Positions 6,524 through 7,100 of a stretch of 7,100 bases of DNA are shown here, in pieces. The DNA is from Chitinophagia bacterium (GTDB lineage Bacteria > Bacteroidota > Bacteroidia > Chitinophagales > Chitinophagaceae). The stretch's first letter is position 1. Each line of letters opens with the position of its first letter. The position numbers and the translations under genes are program-made. The notes beneath the pieces are model-generated. The model searched no databases. It saw only the letters and a program-made list of their open reading frames with translations, and was not told the origin of the DNA. Location: contig RGVM01000130.1 in assembly GCA_010027295.1 (NCBI GenBank), positions 1-7,100 of the forward strand, in the 5' to 3' direction.

Positions 6524-7096
6524 ATGAACCCAATAAGGATATTGACCCTGGCGGCGATTCTCTGCCTCTCCCTTGCAGGTGTCCGCGGACAGGATGAGGA
6601 TGCCAGTCCCCGCGTGAAGGCGCAGGTGCAGAAATGGATGGGGGAGTTCAGCAAGGGACAGTTCCTCAAGTCCATCGAGGAGAGACGCGAGGCCTGCGAG
6701 GCCGTCGTCCTTCAGTTGAAGGCGAAGGGATTGGAGACGGACGACCTAAAAGCCAGGTACGCCGAGACGGCCAAGGCCTACAACGCCGTGCTGACGGGTC
6801 TTTCGAAGGATATCGGCGGCATCGCGAACATCGTGGACTTTGCCACCTATTCCGCCCGTGAGAAGTTCGCCTTCGAGCTGAAGGCCGCGCGGCAGACGGA
6901 CGCCGAATTCGGGTTGGCTGCGTCGGATGCCATGCAGCGTGAGACCTCGGCGGCAGGGGAGCTGGTGAAGACGGTGGTCAGCACGCTATTCCCCGGTGCC
7001 GGCGCCCTCCAGGAAATGACCTTGACATACCTCAAGCGCAGGCTCACCGCCCGCCTGGTGGAAGCCCGGTTCCGTGGCTGGGTGGAGATCAAATAA
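6524..7096 (+). CDS. Small secreted protein of unknown function
   Basis: I do not recognise this 190-residue protein. ATG 6524 starts a clear signal peptide (Arg5, a hydrophobic run at 6-18, likely cut near Gly22 before QDED), so it is exported. Cys14 sits in the hydrophobic core without a lipobox, so it is not an evident lipoprotein. The mature part, about 168 residues, is highly charged and rich in Ala, Lys, Glu and Arg with few prolines, which suggests an all-helical, perhaps coiled-coil fold. It has one cysteine (Cys58), a Gly-rich break (DIGGIAN) in the middle, a second break (FPGAG) near residue 150, and a basic amphipathic C-terminal helix (YLKRRLTARLVEARFRGW). It is complete, ending at TAA 7094-7096. 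No known enzyme motif is seen. Codon use is like its neighbours apart from more G-rich codons. A periplasmic structural or adaptor role would be a guess. Confidence 0.8.
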   Translation: MNPIRILTLAAILCLSLAGVRGQDEDASPRVKAQVQKWMGEFSKGQFLKSIEERREACEAVVLQLKAKGLETDDLKARYAETAKAYNAVLTGLSKDIGGIANIVDFATYSAREKFAFELKAARQTDAEFGLAASDAMQRETSAAGELVKTVVSTLFPGAGALQEMTLTYLKRRLTARLVEARFRGWVEIK

Positions 7097-7100
7097 CGTA

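Noticed and set aside
6563..6565. Cys14 of the secreted protein as a lipoprotein cysteine
   Set aside because: The residue before it is Leu rather than Gly, Ala or Ser, and it sits inside the hydrophobic core, so there is no lipobox.

Overview
The window looks like ordinary chromosome from a high-GC member of the Bacteroidota, possibly a Chitinophagales-like lineage. Four things support this. The first gene is a C-terminal piece of an outer-membrane beta-barrel receptor of a type common in that phylum. The LysA protein carries the motif variants I associate with Bacteroidota. There are no clear Shine-Dalgarno sequences ahead of the starts. Two gene starts are preceded by TACCTT-type elements resembling the phylum's TAnnTTTG promoter box. 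The genus cannot be told from this sequence. Codons end mostly in C or G, which opens long false reading frames on both strands.

Layout: six genes, all on the plus strand, tightly packed. (1) Bases 1-1834 hold the 3' part of a TonB-dependent-receptor-like outer-membrane barrel, cut by the left edge. (2) Bases 1889-3454 encode an exported type I sulfatase with an intact formylglycine cysteine motif. (3) Bases 3531-4418 encode AtpG, the gamma subunit of F1-ATP synthase. (4) Bases 4452-5156 encode ScpB, a subunit of the SMC condensin complex. (5) Bases 5199-6422 encode LysA, diaminopimelate decarboxylase. (6) Bases 6524-7096 encode a small secreted protein of unknown function. No intergenic gap exceeds about 100 bases. 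No RNA gene, CRISPR array, insertion sequence or attachment site was seen.

How the genes relate: the barrel and the sulfatase are both envelope or exported proteins and could serve the acquisition of sulfated glycans or other nutrients, but no SusD-like or glycoside hydrolase gene in the window supports a polysaccharide utilisation locus. AtpG, ScpB and LysA are unrelated housekeeping functions. Their gaps of 33 and 42 bases would allow one transcript, probably starting in the 76-base gap ahead of atpG, which holds a weak terminator-like hairpin and a promoter-like box. A 101-base gap, AT-rich in its second half, separates lysA from the last gene, which is probably its own unit.

I found no convincing undescribed system. 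The points most worth a second look are the unrecognised secreted protein, atpG standing apart from the other ATP synthase genes, the variant motifs in LysA, and the substrate of the sulfatase.
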